DNA of 64,000 nt from Chryseobacterium arachidis (GTDB lineage: Bacteria; Bacteroidota; Bacteroidia; Flavobacteriales; Weeksellaceae). Both the position numbers and the translations under genes were made by a program. The notes under the pieces were generated by a model, which saw only the letters and a list, made by a program, of their open reading frames with translations, made no database searches and was not told the origin of the DNA. How positions within the stretch are numbered: position 1 is the first letter of the stretch; the number at the start of each line of letters is the position of its first letter. This document shows, in pieces, positions 8,694-17,447 of this stretch. Where the stretch lies: the NCBI RefSeq assembly GCF_900129245.1, contig NZ_FQUT01000007.1, forward strand, positions 1 through 64,000, written 5' to 3'.

Positions 8694-8722
8694 AAAACTC
8701 AGAGCAAAATACTCTGAGTTTT
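8694..8722 (+). terminator. Rho-independent terminator
   Basis: AAAACTCAGAG (8694-8704), a 7-base loop and CTCTGAGTTTT (8712-8722) run into a T tract, 19 bases after the PLP-enzyme stop. The symmetrical A/T flanks could also serve the convergent YcxB-like gene. Confidence 0.8.
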
Positions 8723-8728
8723 TTTATG

Positions 8729-9256
8729 CTATTCTGTGATATTCTTTTTTAAAACCTGCTTCAATAAACTATAATCTTTCTCACTCATTGATTTTCTGGG
8801 AAACATATAACTGTACTTTCCTTCCAAGGTAATAAATTCGTTATTACTGTCAAAATAGTTAAAATCTTTCCATTCGCTGGTTTCTTTGTCTTCATTAATA
8901 TTTACGGTGAAAAAATTTTCGTCGAACCTTATTTCGTAAATTTTGCAGTTTTCTAATTTATTTAAGTAACTGTTAACCTGCTTTTTCCATCTTGAAACTT
9001 TATTAATGCTTACGGAAAGAAAAACTGCACAAAGCAAAAATAAAAAGCTTACAAAATATAAAATCCCGAATTTCTCCTTAGAAAAATCATCCTTAAAGAA
9101 AAACATGATCAGTAAAATCAGTCCGACAACAATTGTTGTGATCATTTTTCCTCTCGTCGTAGATGAAAAAAACAGACTTCCTTGATTTCCACTAAAATAG
9201 ATGTCCTCGAAATCTTTTCTTTGGGGTTTTAAAACAATAACCTTTTCTTCGCTCAT
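8729..9256 (-). CDS. YcxB-like membrane protein
   Basis: The 175-residue protein has two adjacent transmembrane segments (about residues 38-54 and 63-83). A C-terminal soluble domain follows with RFDENFFTVNI, a Trp-containing ETSEWKDFNYF and EGKYSYMFPRKSMSE, the pattern of the YcxB-like C-terminal domain (an aromatic/Trp strand followed by a PRK or PKR turn). The function of the family is unknown. It is a single gene with its own promoter. Confidence 0.6.
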   Translation of the reverse strand: MSEEKVIVLKPQRKDFEDIYFSGNQGSLFFSSTTRGKMITTIVVGLILLIMFFFKDDFSKEKFGILYFVSFLFLLCAVFLSVSINKVSRWKKQVNSYLNKLENCKIYEIRFDENFFTVNINEDKETSEWKDFNYFDSNNEFITLEGKYSYMFPRKSMSEKDYSLLKQVLKKNITE

Positions 9257-9275
9257 AATGATTAATTTCTGGATG

Positions 9276-9283
9276 CAAAGATA
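9276..9283 (-). promoter_or_regulatory. -7 promoter element (TATCTTTG, minus strand)
   Basis: The plus-strand sequence CAAAGATA reads as TATCTTTG on the minus strand, 20 bases before the ATG at 9256. A TTTG 24 bases further upstream is a possible, slightly distant -33 element. Confidence 0.5.
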
Positions 9284-9312
9284 GTTTTTTCATCATCGAT
9301 AAATCCACAAAA

Positions 9313-9615
9313 TCACCAATCTTCATATTTGTTATTGATTGCCGAAAGTTTACTCATCAACTCACGATTTCTTTGTTTTAAATCCTCCATTTTCTGAAGC
9401 ATATCATGAATAACTTCCAAGCCGGGAAGATTGATTTCCAAATCGTAATGCCAATTGGCAAACCTTTCGAAATTGGGCAAATCTTCATACATCAGATAAT
9501 GGATTTCATTTTCCTTCTGAATATTCAGCAATCCAGAATCCACCAATTCATCAAAAAAAGTGATTTCAATATTGTATATTTTTACGAGCTCTTCTCGCGA
9601 TATTCTTTCACTCAT
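9313..9615 (-). CDS. cbpM: Chaperone modulator CbpM
   Basis: The 100-residue protein has the MerR-like modulator fold of CbpM. An N-terminal helix-turn-helix segment (ISREELVKIYNIEITFFDELVDSGLL) is followed by a coiled coil ending in MEDLKQRNRELMSKL. CbpM binds the J-domain of CbpA and inhibits its co-chaperone and DNA-binding activity. It starts 3 bases after the cbpA stop, the usual cbpAM operon, which supports the assignment. Confidence 0.85.
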   Translation of the reverse strand: MSERISREELVKIYNIEITFFDELVDSGLLNIQKENEIHYLMYEDLPNFERFANWHYDLEINLPGLEVIHDMLQKMEDLKQRNRELMSKLSAINNKYEDW

Positions 9616-9618
9616 GGC

Positions 9619-10539
9619 TTAGGAATTTTTAAGTTGTTCAAAAAGTTCTTTCTGCTTATCCGTAAGATTGGTTGGTAATTTTACGTCATAAGTAACAAAC
9701 AAATCTCCAAATTGTCCGTCTTTCTTATAGACCGGAAAACCTTTTCCTTTTAATCTTACCGTAGTTCCGTTTTGCGTTTCGGGCTTTACTTTCAGGTTGA
9801 CACTTCCATCCAAGGTATTTACCTTTATATCTCCGCCTAAAACGGCTGTGTACAAATCGATGGAAACTTTCGTTTTCAAATCATTTCCCACTCTTTCAAA
9901 ATTTGGATCAACTGCAATATTGAAAGTGATATACAGATCTCCGTTCGGACCTCCGTTGAAACCAGGATTTCCGTGACCTTTCAACTTAATTTGCTGTCCG
10001 TCATAAACTCCTGCCGGAATGGTGATTCTAACTTTTTTACCGTTAATTTCAAAAGTCTGAGGATGTGTTGTAGCAGCATCTTTTAAACTTAAATTTAATT
10101 CTGCGTTGACGTCCTGCCCTTTAAATTTTCCCGAAGCACTTCCTCTCGAACTTCTTCCAAAACCTCCTCCTGCGCCGCCAAACATACTTTGGAAAAAATC
10201 CGAAAAATCCTCTCCTTCCCCAAAATCAGCACCGGAAAATCCGCCTCCGAAGTTTCCTCCCTGATTCTGATATTGTCTTTGTTGCTGTTGCTGTGCTTTT
10301 TCGTATTCTTCGCCATGCTTCCAGTGTTCGCCGTATTTATCATACTTTGCGCGGTTTTCTACATTGCTGAGCACTTCATTGGCTTCGTTCAGCTCTTTGA
10401 ATTTTCTTTCTGCTTCCTTATCGTCCGGATTTAAGTCGGGATGCAGCTTTCTTGCCAGTTTTCGATATGCTTTTTTGATATCTTCCTGTGTTGCGTTCTT
10501 GTCTACACCTAAAATTTTATAGTAATCTATATAAGCCAT
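9619..10539 (-). CDS. cbpA: DnaJ-type co-chaperone CbpA
   Basis: The 306-residue protein has an N-terminal J-domain with the HPD motif ([16 protein letters not shown] near residue 30). A Gly/Phe- and Gln-rich linker follows (about residues 80-135), then two C-terminal substrate-binding beta domains ([18 protein letters not shown] and [10 protein letters not shown]). It lacks the DnaJ zinc finger, which identifies it as CbpA-like. It should stimulate DnaK in the cytosol. The adjacent cbpM is its specific modulator, and a TAnnTTTG element lies 16 bases upstream of the ATG. Confidence 0.93.
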   Translation of the reverse strand: MAYIDYYKILGVDKNATQEDIKKAYRKLARKLHPDLNPDDKEAERKFKELNEANEVLSNVENRAKYDKYGEHWKHGEEYEKAQQQQQRQYQNQGGNFGGGFSGADFGEGEDFSDFFQSMFGGAGGGFGRSSRGSASGKFKGQDVNAELNLSLKDAATTHPQTFEINGKKVRITIPAGVYDGQQIKLKGHGNPGFNGGPNGDLYITFNIAVDPNFERVGNDLKTKVSIDLYTAVLGGDIKVNTLDGSVNLKVKPETQNGTTVRLKGKGFPVYKKDGQFGDLFVTYDVKLPTNLTDKQKELFEQLKNS

Positions 10540-10555
10540 AGAAACGATGTTTACT

Positions 10556-10563
10556 CAAATTTA
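10556..10563 (-). promoter_or_regulatory. -7 promoter element for cbpAM (TAAATTTG)
   Basis: CAAATTTA on the plus strand reads TAAATTTG on the minus strand, matching TAnnTTTG, 16 bases before the cbpA ATG. Confidence 0.45.
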
Positions 10564-10610
10564 GTGATTTTATGACTGAATTTTATATAACGGAATGTTA
10601 AAAATTAAGC

Positions 10611-10618
10611 TATCTTTG
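10611..10618 (+). promoter_or_regulatory. -7 promoter element (TATCTTTG) that decides the symporter start
   Basis: TATCTTTG matches TAnnTTTG. It lies after the ATG at 10595 and 15 bases before the ATG at 10634, so transcription from it could only use the latter start. Confidence 0.6.
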
Positions 10619-10633
10619 ATTAAAAAGCACGGC

Positions 10634-11833
10634 ATGAAAGAAGTGTTGAAAAACTATTCCGGAATTTTACTTTTACTTTTAGGAATCACCGTTGGAAGCA
10701 TCATCGGAATTGTTGCACCAGGTTTTGTTGATTATCTAAAACCTTTAGGAGATATTTTCCTTAATTTACTTTTTGTAAGTGTTGTTCCATTGGTATTTTT
10801 TGCCGTTTCCAATTCTATTGCTTCGTTGGAGCAACAGTCGAAGTTTGGAAAAATCATGCTGACTATGGCTTTGACGTTCCTGTTTTTTATTTTAACGGCA
10901 GCCATTTTTACGATTTGTGCGGTATATGTATTTCCTGTTTCAGGAGTTACGGGAAGCAATGAAATTGTGGAGGAAGCAGCAAATAATGACAGTTGGGGCA
11001 ATAGAATTGTGGGATTTTTTACAGTGGGAGAATTTACTCAGCTTTTTTCCAGACAAAATATGCTTGCACTTCTTATTTTTGCTTTTATGACCGGATTTTC
11101 CGCAAGGAAAGCAGGAGAAAAAGGACAGGTTTTCAGATCATTTATAGCTTCGGGATATGAAGTCATGAAAGAATTGCTTTTATTGATTATGAAAGTAGCT
11201 CCTATTGGTTTGGGTGCTTATTTTGCCTTTCAGGTGGCCACTTTAGGACCTCAGCTTTTTGGATTTTATGCGAAACCTTTAGGACTGTATTATATTGCAG
11301 GAATTGTCTATTTTTTAGTATTTTTTTCGTTGTATGCTTTTATGGCGAAAGGATCAAATGGAATAAAAAGCTTTTGGACGAATGCTATTTTTCCCACTTT
11401 AACGGCTTTAAGCACATGTAGTAGTTTTGCAACGATGCCCGCGAATTTACAGGCTGCATCAAAAATTGGAATTCCCAGCCAGATTTCAAATATTGTGATT
11501 CCCATTGGAACGACCTTGCATAAAAATGGTTCATCTATGTCTTCAATCATTAAAATTTATGTTGCTTTTTTAATTATCGGAAGAGATTTTTTTGATCCGA
11601 TGAATTTACTGTTAGCGTTAGGAATTACCGTTTTTGTCAGCATCGTTGCCGGTGGAATTCCGAACGGCGGCTATATTGGGGAAATGCTGATGATCTCCGT
11701 TTATAAATTGCCACAGGAAGCCATTCCGGCAGTGATGATTATCGGGACTTTGGTTGATCCTTTGGCAACAGTTTTAAATGCCGTTGGACAATTGGTTGCA
11801 TCTATGTTTGTGAGTAGGTTTGTGAAGGTTTGA
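10634..11833 (+). CDS. Dicarboxylate/amino acid:cation symporter (DAACS family)
   Basis: The protein of about 399 residues has eight or more hydrophobic segments. It carries the family's serine-rich re-entrant signature around TALSTCSSFATMPAN and the later GTTLHKNGSSM, DPLATVLNAVGQ pattern of GltP/DctA-type carriers. It sits in the inner membrane and should import glutamate/aspartate or C4-dicarboxylates with Na+ or H+. I chose the ATG at 10634 because a promoter-like TATCTTTG sits between it and the earlier ATG at 10595. It stands alone, divergent from cbpAM. Confidence 0.9.
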   Translation: MKEVLKNYSGILLLLLGITVGSIIGIVAPGFVDYLKPLGDIFLNLLFVSVVPLVFFAVSNSIASLEQQSKFGKIMLTMALTFLFFILTAAIFTICAVYVFPVSGVTGSNEIVEEAANNDSWGNRIVGFFTVGEFTQLFSRQNMLALLIFAFMTGFSARKAGEKGQVFRSFIASGYEVMKELLLLIMKVAPIGLGAYFAFQVATLGPQLFGFYAKPLGLYYIAGIVYFLVFFSLYAFMAKGSNGIKSFWTNAIFPTLTALSTCSSFATMPANLQAASKIGIPSQISNIVIPIGTTLHKNGSSMSSIIKIYVAFLIIGRDFFDPMNLLLALGITVFVSIVAGGIPNGGYIGEMLMISVYKLPQEAIPAVMIIGTLVDPLATVLNAVGQLVASMFVSRFVKV

Positions 11834-11954
11834 TCTGCTTAAACACTAATTTTCATTAATGACTTTTTAAACATAAACATTTGCGTCATCTGCTAAATCT
11901 GCGTAAGACTTTATAATTTTTTTATCTCGCAGATTGTGCCGATTGAGCAGATTT

Positions 11955-12338
11955 TTATTCACTACGTTTTACAGGTTCCAAGTTTCCCAATTCTTCAGGT
12001 GTGAAAAGTCTGTAAATTACTTTAAATGTTTTTCCTAAAGGCGTTTCTAAAGAAAATCCACCAGGTCCGAAACCATCGACAACATCCAATGTAAAATGTG
12101 AATATTTCCAATATTCGAATAAATCTCTGTCGATCCAGAACTCATGATTGTTGATCGTTCCGATCATGGCGTCGTTCATTCTGGGAAAATATCCTCCTTT
12201 TTCAAAACATTGCGGCTGGGTTCCTTCGCAGCAGCCCCCTGCCTGATAAAACATGAGTTCTCCGTAATTTTTTTCCAGTTCCCAGATGACTTCCAAAGCT
12301 TTTTCTGTTACTGAAAGTCTTGATATTTTAGTTTGCAT
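11955..12338 (-). CDS. DUF779 family protein
   Basis: The 127 residues match DUF779. The cysteine-rich phrase AGGCCEGTQPQCFEKGGYF is followed by an acidic IDRDLFEYWKYSHFTLDVVDG segment and GFSLETPLGKTF. The family is regularly encoded beside ExaC/AldB-type aldehyde dehydrogenases, as here (aldehyde dehydrogenase ends at 12842, same strand). The paired cysteines suggest metal or thiol chemistry, but its biochemical role is not established. A 500-base repeat-filled spacer separates it from the dehydrogenase gene, so co-transcription is uncertain. Confidence 0.85.
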   Translation of the reverse strand: MQTKISRLSVTEKALEVIWELEKNYGELMFYQAGGCCEGTQPQCFEKGGYFPRMNDAMIGTINNHEFWIDRDLFEYWKYSHFTLDVVDGFGPGGFSLETPLGKTFKVIYRLFTPEELGNLEPVKRSE

Positions 12339-12361
12339 AATTTTTTCTTTTTATTAAAATT

Positions 12362-12560
12362 CTTTTGTCTTGAAACAGAAGAACCAAAAATTCAAGACTT
12401 GGAAACTCCGGCTAAAAATTAAAACTTAATCCTAAAATCCCCAAAACTTGTGCAAATTCAAAATTTGTCCTTCGATTCTGGATTGGTGTTGCGCTTCAAA
12501 CAGCGGGAATTTCTTAATGGCTTAATTTTTAATTTTCTTAATGCTTCCATTTCCTAAGTC
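12362..12560. repeat. Dispersed intergenic repeat, copy A
   Basis: This segment aligns over about 170 bases with 46363-46531 in the same orientation. Shared blocks include TTCAAGACTTGGAAACT, CCAAAACTTGTGCAAATTCA and GCGCTTCAAACAG. An A-rich left part (CTTTTGTCTTGAAACAGAAG) also matches copy B. No terminal inverted repeats or coding sequence are evident. Confidence 0.75.
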
Positions 12561-12700
12561 GCTTTCAAACATTATTTTTATTAAAGTTAAAAAAGTCCGG
12601 TGAAAATAGTTTCTTCCGGACTGAAAACTCATTATAATTCATTACTACCAGCATTCTACATTTAGAAATTGCTGTCTGCTTTTGTTTTCCCATGCTTTTT

Positions 12701-12826
12701 GCGTGAGGGATAGTAAGGGTCTCGCCAAAGGCGAGAGTGCGGAGCGAAGCGGAGCACCGAAACGAAGTGGAGCCCTGAATAGCCCGACCGTTTTGCCTTG
12801 GCAAAAGCCAAAGCAAACGGGCACGC
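12701..12826. repeat. GC-rich folded intergenic element
   Basis: The ends pair as GCGTG (12701-12705) with CACGC (12822-12826). Inside are TCTCGCC-AAA-GGCGAGA (12720-12736) and GCCCG (12782-12786) with CGGGC (12818-12822). The middle is purine-rich with GGAGCGAAGCGGAGCACC. Its composition differs from the AT-rich surroundings. It resembles multi-branched REP-like elements of Chryseobacterium, but I saw only one copy here and the strand is unknown. Confidence 0.5.
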
Positions 12827-12841
12827 CCTAATATTTAAAAA

Positions 12842-14371
12842 TTAAAAGAAACCTAATTTGTTTTTGTTGTAAGAAATCAACATATTTTTGGTCTGACGGT
12901 AATGATCCAGCATCATTTTGTGGTTCTCCCGACCGATTCCCGACTGCTTATATCCTCCGAAAGGCGCTCCGGCAGGATATGCATGATATTGATTGACCCA
13001 AACTCTACCCGCCTGAATCTGACGCGGAATGTTATATAGCTGATGTGCATCTCTTGTCCAGACTCCTGCTCCAAGACCGTAAATGGTATCGTTTGCAATT
13101 TTTAAGGCTTCTTCTTCGTCTTTGAACGTTGTAAATGCCAACACCGGCCCGAAAATTTCTTCCTGAAAGATTCTCATTCGGTTATTTCCTTTGAAAATCG
13201 TTGGCTGGATATAATATCCGGTTTCCAATCCTTCACCGACATTGTTTACATCGCCTCCTACAAGCACTTCTGCTCCTTCTTCTTTTCCTAATTTGATGTA
13301 CGAAAGGATTTTGTCTTTTTGAATCTGAGAAGCCTGTGCTCCCATCATTACGGTTTTATCTAACGGGTTTCCTACTTTGATGGCTTTTACTCTTTCGATC
13401 ACTTTGGCAATAAATGCATCTGCAATATCTTCCTGAACCAGTAATCTTGACGGACAGGTACAGATTTCCCCCTGATTTAAAGCAAAAAGAACAGCTCCTT
13501 CAATGGCTTTATCCAGGAATTCATCATCTGCATCCATCACTGAATTGAAAAATACATTTGGAGATTTCCCTCCTAATTCCAATGTTACCGGAATGATATT
13601 TTCTGTAGCATACTGCATCACCAAACGACCAGTTGCTGTAGAACCTGTGAATGCTGCTTTCGCCACTTTCGGATTGGTCACCAATGCTCTTCCCAGCTCT
13701 GCTCCGAAACCGTTAACGATGTTTACCACGCCCGGAGGGAGTAAATCTCCGATCAATTCCATTAACACTAAGATAGAGATCGGTGTGCTTTCTGCCGGTT
13801 TTAAAACCACGCAGTTTCCTGCTGCCAATGCCGGAGCCAGCTTCCATACTGCCATTAATATCGGAAAATTCCAGGGGATGATTTGTGCAATAACGCCAAG
13901 CGGTTCATGAACAATTAATGAAACCGTATCCTTATCCAATTCATTATGAGAGCCTTCTTCCGCTCTGATGACCGATGCAAAATATCTGAAGTGGTCGATT
14001 GCCAATGGAATATCTGCCGCCAATGTTTCTCTTACCGCTTTCCCGTTGTCTATGGTTTCTACAGTCGCCAGATACTCAAGATTCTGCTCGATTCTGTCGG
14101 CGATTTTATTTAAAATAATACTTCTTTCCGTAGAAGATGTATTTTTCCACGTCTCAAATGCTTTTTCGGCTGCATTTACAGCCAACTCAAGATCTTCTTT
14201 CGAGGAATGGGCAGCCTGAGTGAAATTTTTCCCGTCAACCGGAGAAACGACATCAAAATATTTTCCGTTTACCGGTGCAGTAAATTGTCCGTTGATATAA
14301 TTATCATATCTGTTTTTAAACTCTGGACGCTGCAATAAAGTGTCTGACTGCTGTTGTGTTGTAGTGCTCAT
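12842..14371 (-). CDS. NAD-dependent aldehyde dehydrogenase (ExaC/AldB type)
   Basis: The 509-residue protein is a full-length ALDH. It has [20 protein letters not shown], the cofactor loop [11 protein letters not shown], the general base in LELGGKSPN and the catalytic cysteine in [11 protein letters not shown] near residue 303. The CTCPSR form is typical of the AldB/ExaC acetaldehyde dehydrogenase group. It oxidises short aldehydes to acids in the cytosol. A DUF779 gene follows downstream and an AraC activator diverges upstream, the usual neighbourhood of this enzyme, so aldehyde- or alcohol-inducible expression is likely. Confidence 0.93.
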   Translation of the reverse strand: MSTTTQQQSDTLLQRPEFKNRYDNYINGQFTAPVNGKYFDVVSPVDGKNFTQAAHSSKEDLELAVNAAEKAFETWKNTSSTERSIILNKIADRIEQNLEYLATVETIDNGKAVRETLAADIPLAIDHFRYFASVIRAEEGSHNELDKDTVSLIVHEPLGVIAQIIPWNFPILMAVWKLAPALAAGNCVVLKPAESTPISILVLMELIGDLLPPGVVNIVNGFGAELGRALVTNPKVAKAAFTGSTATGRLVMQYATENIIPVTLELGGKSPNVFFNSVMDADDEFLDKAIEGAVLFALNQGEICTCPSRLLVQEDIADAFIAKVIERVKAIKVGNPLDKTVMMGAQASQIQKDKILSYIKLGKEEGAEVLVGGDVNNVGEGLETGYYIQPTIFKGNNRMRIFQEEIFGPVLAFTTFKDEEEALKIANDTIYGLGAGVWTRDAHQLYNIPRQIQAGRVWVNQYHAYPAGAPFGGYKQSGIGRENHKMMLDHYRQTKNMLISYNKNKLGFF

Positions 14372-14513
14372 ATTAATATAATTTTAATTTTCTGATTCAC
14401 CAAATTACACTTAACCGCAGAATTTGTATAGCACAATCGTACAAAAAAACTTCAAAATTGTACAGCAGAATAATTTTATCATTTCATTAACAATAACACA
14501 ATTGATATTTTTT

Positions 14514-14521
14514 TATATTTG
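14514..14521 (+). promoter_or_regulatory. -7 promoter element (TATATTTG)
   Basis: TATATTTG lies 29 bases before the araC-type ATG at 14551 and matches TAnnTTTG. The divergent 14372-14550 spacer also contains the repeated phrase GTACAaaaa/GTACAGCAG, a possible regulator-binding region. Confidence 0.5.
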
Positions 14522-14550
14522 AGTAAGCAGGTCATACAAAATGTTTAGAA

Positions 14551-15474
14551 ATGAATACTAACAAGATTTTATTAAACACTCCTGAATTAAAGGGGGAAAA
14601 ACAGCTTTTGCATTTAGTTGAAAATCAGACAAAATTCAATCTAAACAATTGTGAATTCAGCATCTATGAAACCCATAAGGCTGCTTACGGCGTAAAACTT
14701 CATTTTGAAACGATCGCATTCACAGCGATGCTTCGCGGAAAAAAATACATGAAGCTTGAAAACAAAACCAATTATTTTGACTATTTGCCGGGAGAAAGTG
14801 TACTCGTGTCGCCAGGAGAAACGATGGTTATCGATTTCCCTGAAGCCGATGAAACGCCTTCGCAATGCATCTCACTAAGCCTGAATCCTGAATTTATAGA
14901 AAGTTCTCTGAATCATCTGAACTATCACCTTCCGAAAATTGATGAAACCTCAAAATGGAACATTCAGCGGGACGAATATTTTCTTTTTAACAATCAGTCT
15001 CTGGCTTCCGCTACCAACAATATCATGAGGATCGCGATGGATGATAATTCACAAAAAGATATTATGGCAGATTTTGCTTTAAAGGAACTTCTAATCCGAT
15101 TGATGCAGACCCAGGCAAGAAGCATGGTAGAGAAAAATATTGCTAAAAATAAATCAAGGATCGGTTTTGCAGTAGATTATATCAAAAAAAATCTTCACCA
15201 AAAGTTATCAATTGACAATATCGCCAAGATGGCTTATGTGAGTAAATCAAATTTCTTTAAAATGTTTAAAGATGAATTAGGAACTTCACCGAATGATTTT
15301 ATTCTACAGGAAAGAATTAACCGTGCAAAAGAATTGTTAGCGAGCCAGAACAGCATTAAAGAAACGGCTTATCAGACGGGTTTTTCGGACACCAATTATT
15401 TTACGAGAGTATTTAAGCAGTGGGTCGGGGTGACGCCGAAAAGTTATCAGGATAAAATTGTTTTTAATATTTAA
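14551..15474 (+). CDS. AraC-family transcriptional regulator
   Basis: The 307-residue protein has an N-terminal AraC-type ligand/dimerisation domain (cupin-like beta strands, residues about 20-180). A C-terminal double helix-turn-helix follows, with LSIDNIAKMAYVSKSNFFKMFK and the closing ETAYQTGFSDTNYFTRVFKQ near residues 275-295. It diverges from the aldehyde dehydrogenase gene, so it is most likely that gene's activator. The inducer is unknown. The start at 14551 is used because the nearby ATG at 14541 is out of frame. Confidence 0.9.
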   Translation: MNTNKILLNTPELKGEKQLLHLVENQTKFNLNNCEFSIYETHKAAYGVKLHFETIAFTAMLRGKKYMKLENKTNYFDYLPGESVLVSPGETMVIDFPEADETPSQCISLSLNPEFIESSLNHLNYHLPKIDETSKWNIQRDEYFLFNNQSLASATNNIMRIAMDDNSQKDIMADFALKELLIRLMQTQARSMVEKNIAKNKSRIGFAVDYIKKNLHQKLSIDNIAKMAYVSKSNFFKMFKDELGTSPNDFILQERINRAKELLASQNSIKETAYQTGFSDTNYFTRVFKQWVGVTPKSYQDKIVFNI

Positions 15475-15491
15475 TATGATAAGCTACTTGT

Positions 15492-15830
15492 CTAATTTAT
15501 ATCAGTTTCATAAACATATTTGCCATTAATCTCTTTGAGTAAATATGTCGTTACACTTTTTCTGATCCACAATATTCTTTTACCGCAAAAAGTATTTTTT
15601 TTAGCCTTTGAAAATAAGGGTTTTGATATTCCTGATTTGCAATATACTTTTGCATTGACAAACTTATTTTTTACCAAAGAAATATCAATTGTATATTTTT
15701 CAATTTTACAATTTCAAATTCAAATCTTTAAATTCTTTTCTCCCCAATATCTCAGTCCTTCTTTTAGATAAAATGGATCGGGCGAAAAATTCTTTAATCT
15801 TATTTTATGTTCAGCAAAAAAAGAATTCAT
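15492..15830 (-). pseudogene. Decayed or stop-interrupted small ORF
   Basis: Reading from the ATG at 15830, one frame encodes an Asn-, Lys- and Phe-rich peptide with FSPDPFYLKEGLRYWGEKN. It then meets TGA ATT TGA and continues in the same frame as a 60-plus-residue stretch (including KNKFVNAKVYCKSGISKP and KRILWIRKSVTTYLLKEI) to TAG at 15492. The downstream part has ordinary protein composition. I recognise no family. It may be a nonsense-degraded gene, and chance coding in a 480-base gap cannot be excluded. Confidence 0.35.
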
Positions 15831-15916
15831 AATAAAATTAATCATTATTTTTTTGAACAAGATAAAAGATTAAAAATGGCAATCAAAAAATTAAATTTGG
15901 TGAGGTTCTTTAGCTT

Positions 15917-15948
15917 AAAAAAGCATCCCAAAAATGAGATGCTTTTTT
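15917..15948 (-). terminator. Rho-independent terminator of the HMG-CoA synthase gene
   Basis: AAAAAAGCATC (15917-15927) and GATGCTTTTTT (15938-15948) form a stem with a 10-base loop, 8 bases beyond the stop at 15956. It can work on both strands. Confidence 0.75.
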
Positions 15949-15955
15949 ATAATTT

Positions 15956-17284
15956 TTAATCCTGATAATCGTAATATCTTGCTCCTAATAAAACAGGGTT
16001 TTCCCATTCTACAGATTTCAAACCGAAGCCTTTGTAATTTTCATTCACTGAATGTTCCAATTGTTTTCTGTGAAGCTTTTCATAGGTCTCAAAATCAATT
16101 GCTGTTCTGTTTTTTAAACCTTCAAATACATCCCATTTTGCCACTACATTTTTCCAGTTCTCTGAAACCCTTCCCGCAAAAACTTTAGATTTTGAACCGC
16201 TTCCATATCCTAAAAATCCGATTTCCTGTCCTGTCAATTCTTCGTTTTCATTAAAAGAAATCTGCAATGCTGAAAGTAAGGCCATAAAGATAGAAGCTGT
16301 ATACATATTTCCGATTTCAGAAGATGCTCTTTGCGATTTTTCAATTTTGTCATTAATAAACTGAATATAATCTTCCGATTTTGCGACTGCTTTTTGCTCT
16401 TCAGGTGTCTCGTAAGACAGACCGTTTTCCGAGCTGTAAATTTCCGTGAAGACTCTCTTTCCATGAAAAGCGTACGGAAGATGGAAGATCAGATATTTCC
16501 AGTTTTCATAAGGTTTATCTTTTCCTGTAATTTCTTTATAGTGATAGTATGCCTCTCTGATTCTGTCCTGATAACATTGGTTGGAATATTGCCCGTCAAA
16601 TACAGGTTCATCGGTAAAAACCTCAATTTTTTCAGGAAAATTTTCAGGCGCATTTGTAAGGTCTTCTTTTTTAAAATGTCTTCTCGGTTTGAAAAAATCA
16701 AACACGGATTCTGTAGCAACGCCCCAATGGTTTTCAATTTCAATTAAATCAGGTTTTGAAGAAACCAAAACCGACACGGCGCCGCCTCCTTGTGTATATT
16801 CTCCGGAAGAAGCCAGCTCATATTTAGCATAATCACTTGCGATTACAACCGCTTTTTTCTCTGGATTTGCTCTTACAAAATCCAACGAATTATGAAGCGC
16901 ATCTACTGCTCCGATGCATGCAAAAGTCATATCCACCACATCACAGTTTCTGAAAACACGCTCGCCAAACTCTGCTTCCAACACTTTCTCAACCATTTGC
17001 ATGGCATAAGAAGCTGTAGGTTTTGCAGCGTCCAAAGCACTTTCCGTTCCTAGATAAATTCTTGATATTTCTTTCGGATTGATATTGTAATCCTTAATGA
17101 GTTTCAACAAAGCTTCCGCCGCAAAAGTAGCAGCATCTTCATGAACATCGGGAAATCCCATTCTATGTAAACCCAAGCCCTTTTCTAATTTTGCAGGCTC
17201 TATCCCTCTCTTTTCTGCTAAATCATTAATTTCCAAATATAATGAAGGTACATAATAGCTTGCCGCTTCAATTCCAAAAGTCAT
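15956..17284 (-). CDS. Hydroxymethylglutaryl-CoA synthase
   Basis: The 442-residue thiolase-fold enzyme has the catalytic cysteine in DMTFACIGAVDALHN (near residue 122), an early catalytic region GTESALDAAKP and the Gly-rich GYGSGSKSKVF near the C-terminus. It condenses acetyl-CoA with acetoacetyl-CoA to HMG-CoA in the cytosol. This is consistent with the mevalonate route to isoprenoids used by many flavobacteria, although no other mevalonate gene is in the window. It is a single gene with its own terminator. Confidence 0.92.
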   Translation of the reverse strand: MTFGIEAASYYVPSLYLEINDLAEKRGIEPAKLEKGLGLHRMGFPDVHEDAATFAAEALLKLIKDYNINPKEISRIYLGTESALDAAKPTASYAMQMVEKVLEAEFGERVFRNCDVVDMTFACIGAVDALHNSLDFVRANPEKKAVVIASDYAKYELASSGEYTQGGGAVSVLVSSKPDLIEIENHWGVATESVFDFFKPRRHFKKEDLTNAPENFPEKIEVFTDEPVFDGQYSNQCYQDRIREAYYHYKEITGKDKPYENWKYLIFHLPYAFHGKRVFTEIYSSENGLSYETPEEQKAVAKSEDYIQFINDKIEKSQRASSEIGNMYTASIFMALLSALQISFNENEELTGQEIGFLGYGSGSKSKVFAGRVSENWKNVVAKWDVFEGLKNRTAIDFETYEKLHRKQLEHSVNENYKGFGLKSVEWENPVLLGARYYDYQD

Positions 17285-17447
17285 ATTTCTTATTTTTATA
17301 CGAATTTAAAAAATGTAAACGTTTAATCATATATGATTTTAAGTAATTTTTAAAATTTCTGACCATTAAAAAGACATCTCCTTAAGAGAGATGCCTAATG
17401 TAAATCATTAATAAAAATGGTGAGCTTTTGATCTAAAATAAAAATTA

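Larger units (their letters stand above)
12339..12841. other. Repeat-filled spacer between aldehyde dehydrogenase and DUF779 genes
   Basis: No convincing gene lies in these 503 bases. They hold one copy of a ~200-base dispersed repeat (12362-12560) and a GC-richer folded element (12701-12826). Confidence 0.6.

Noticed and set aside
12565..12816. Minus-strand open frame of 83 codons
   Set aside because: It reads across the GC-rich folded repeat, and its Arg/Ser/Thr-rich peptide mirrors the repeat bases rather than a protein family.
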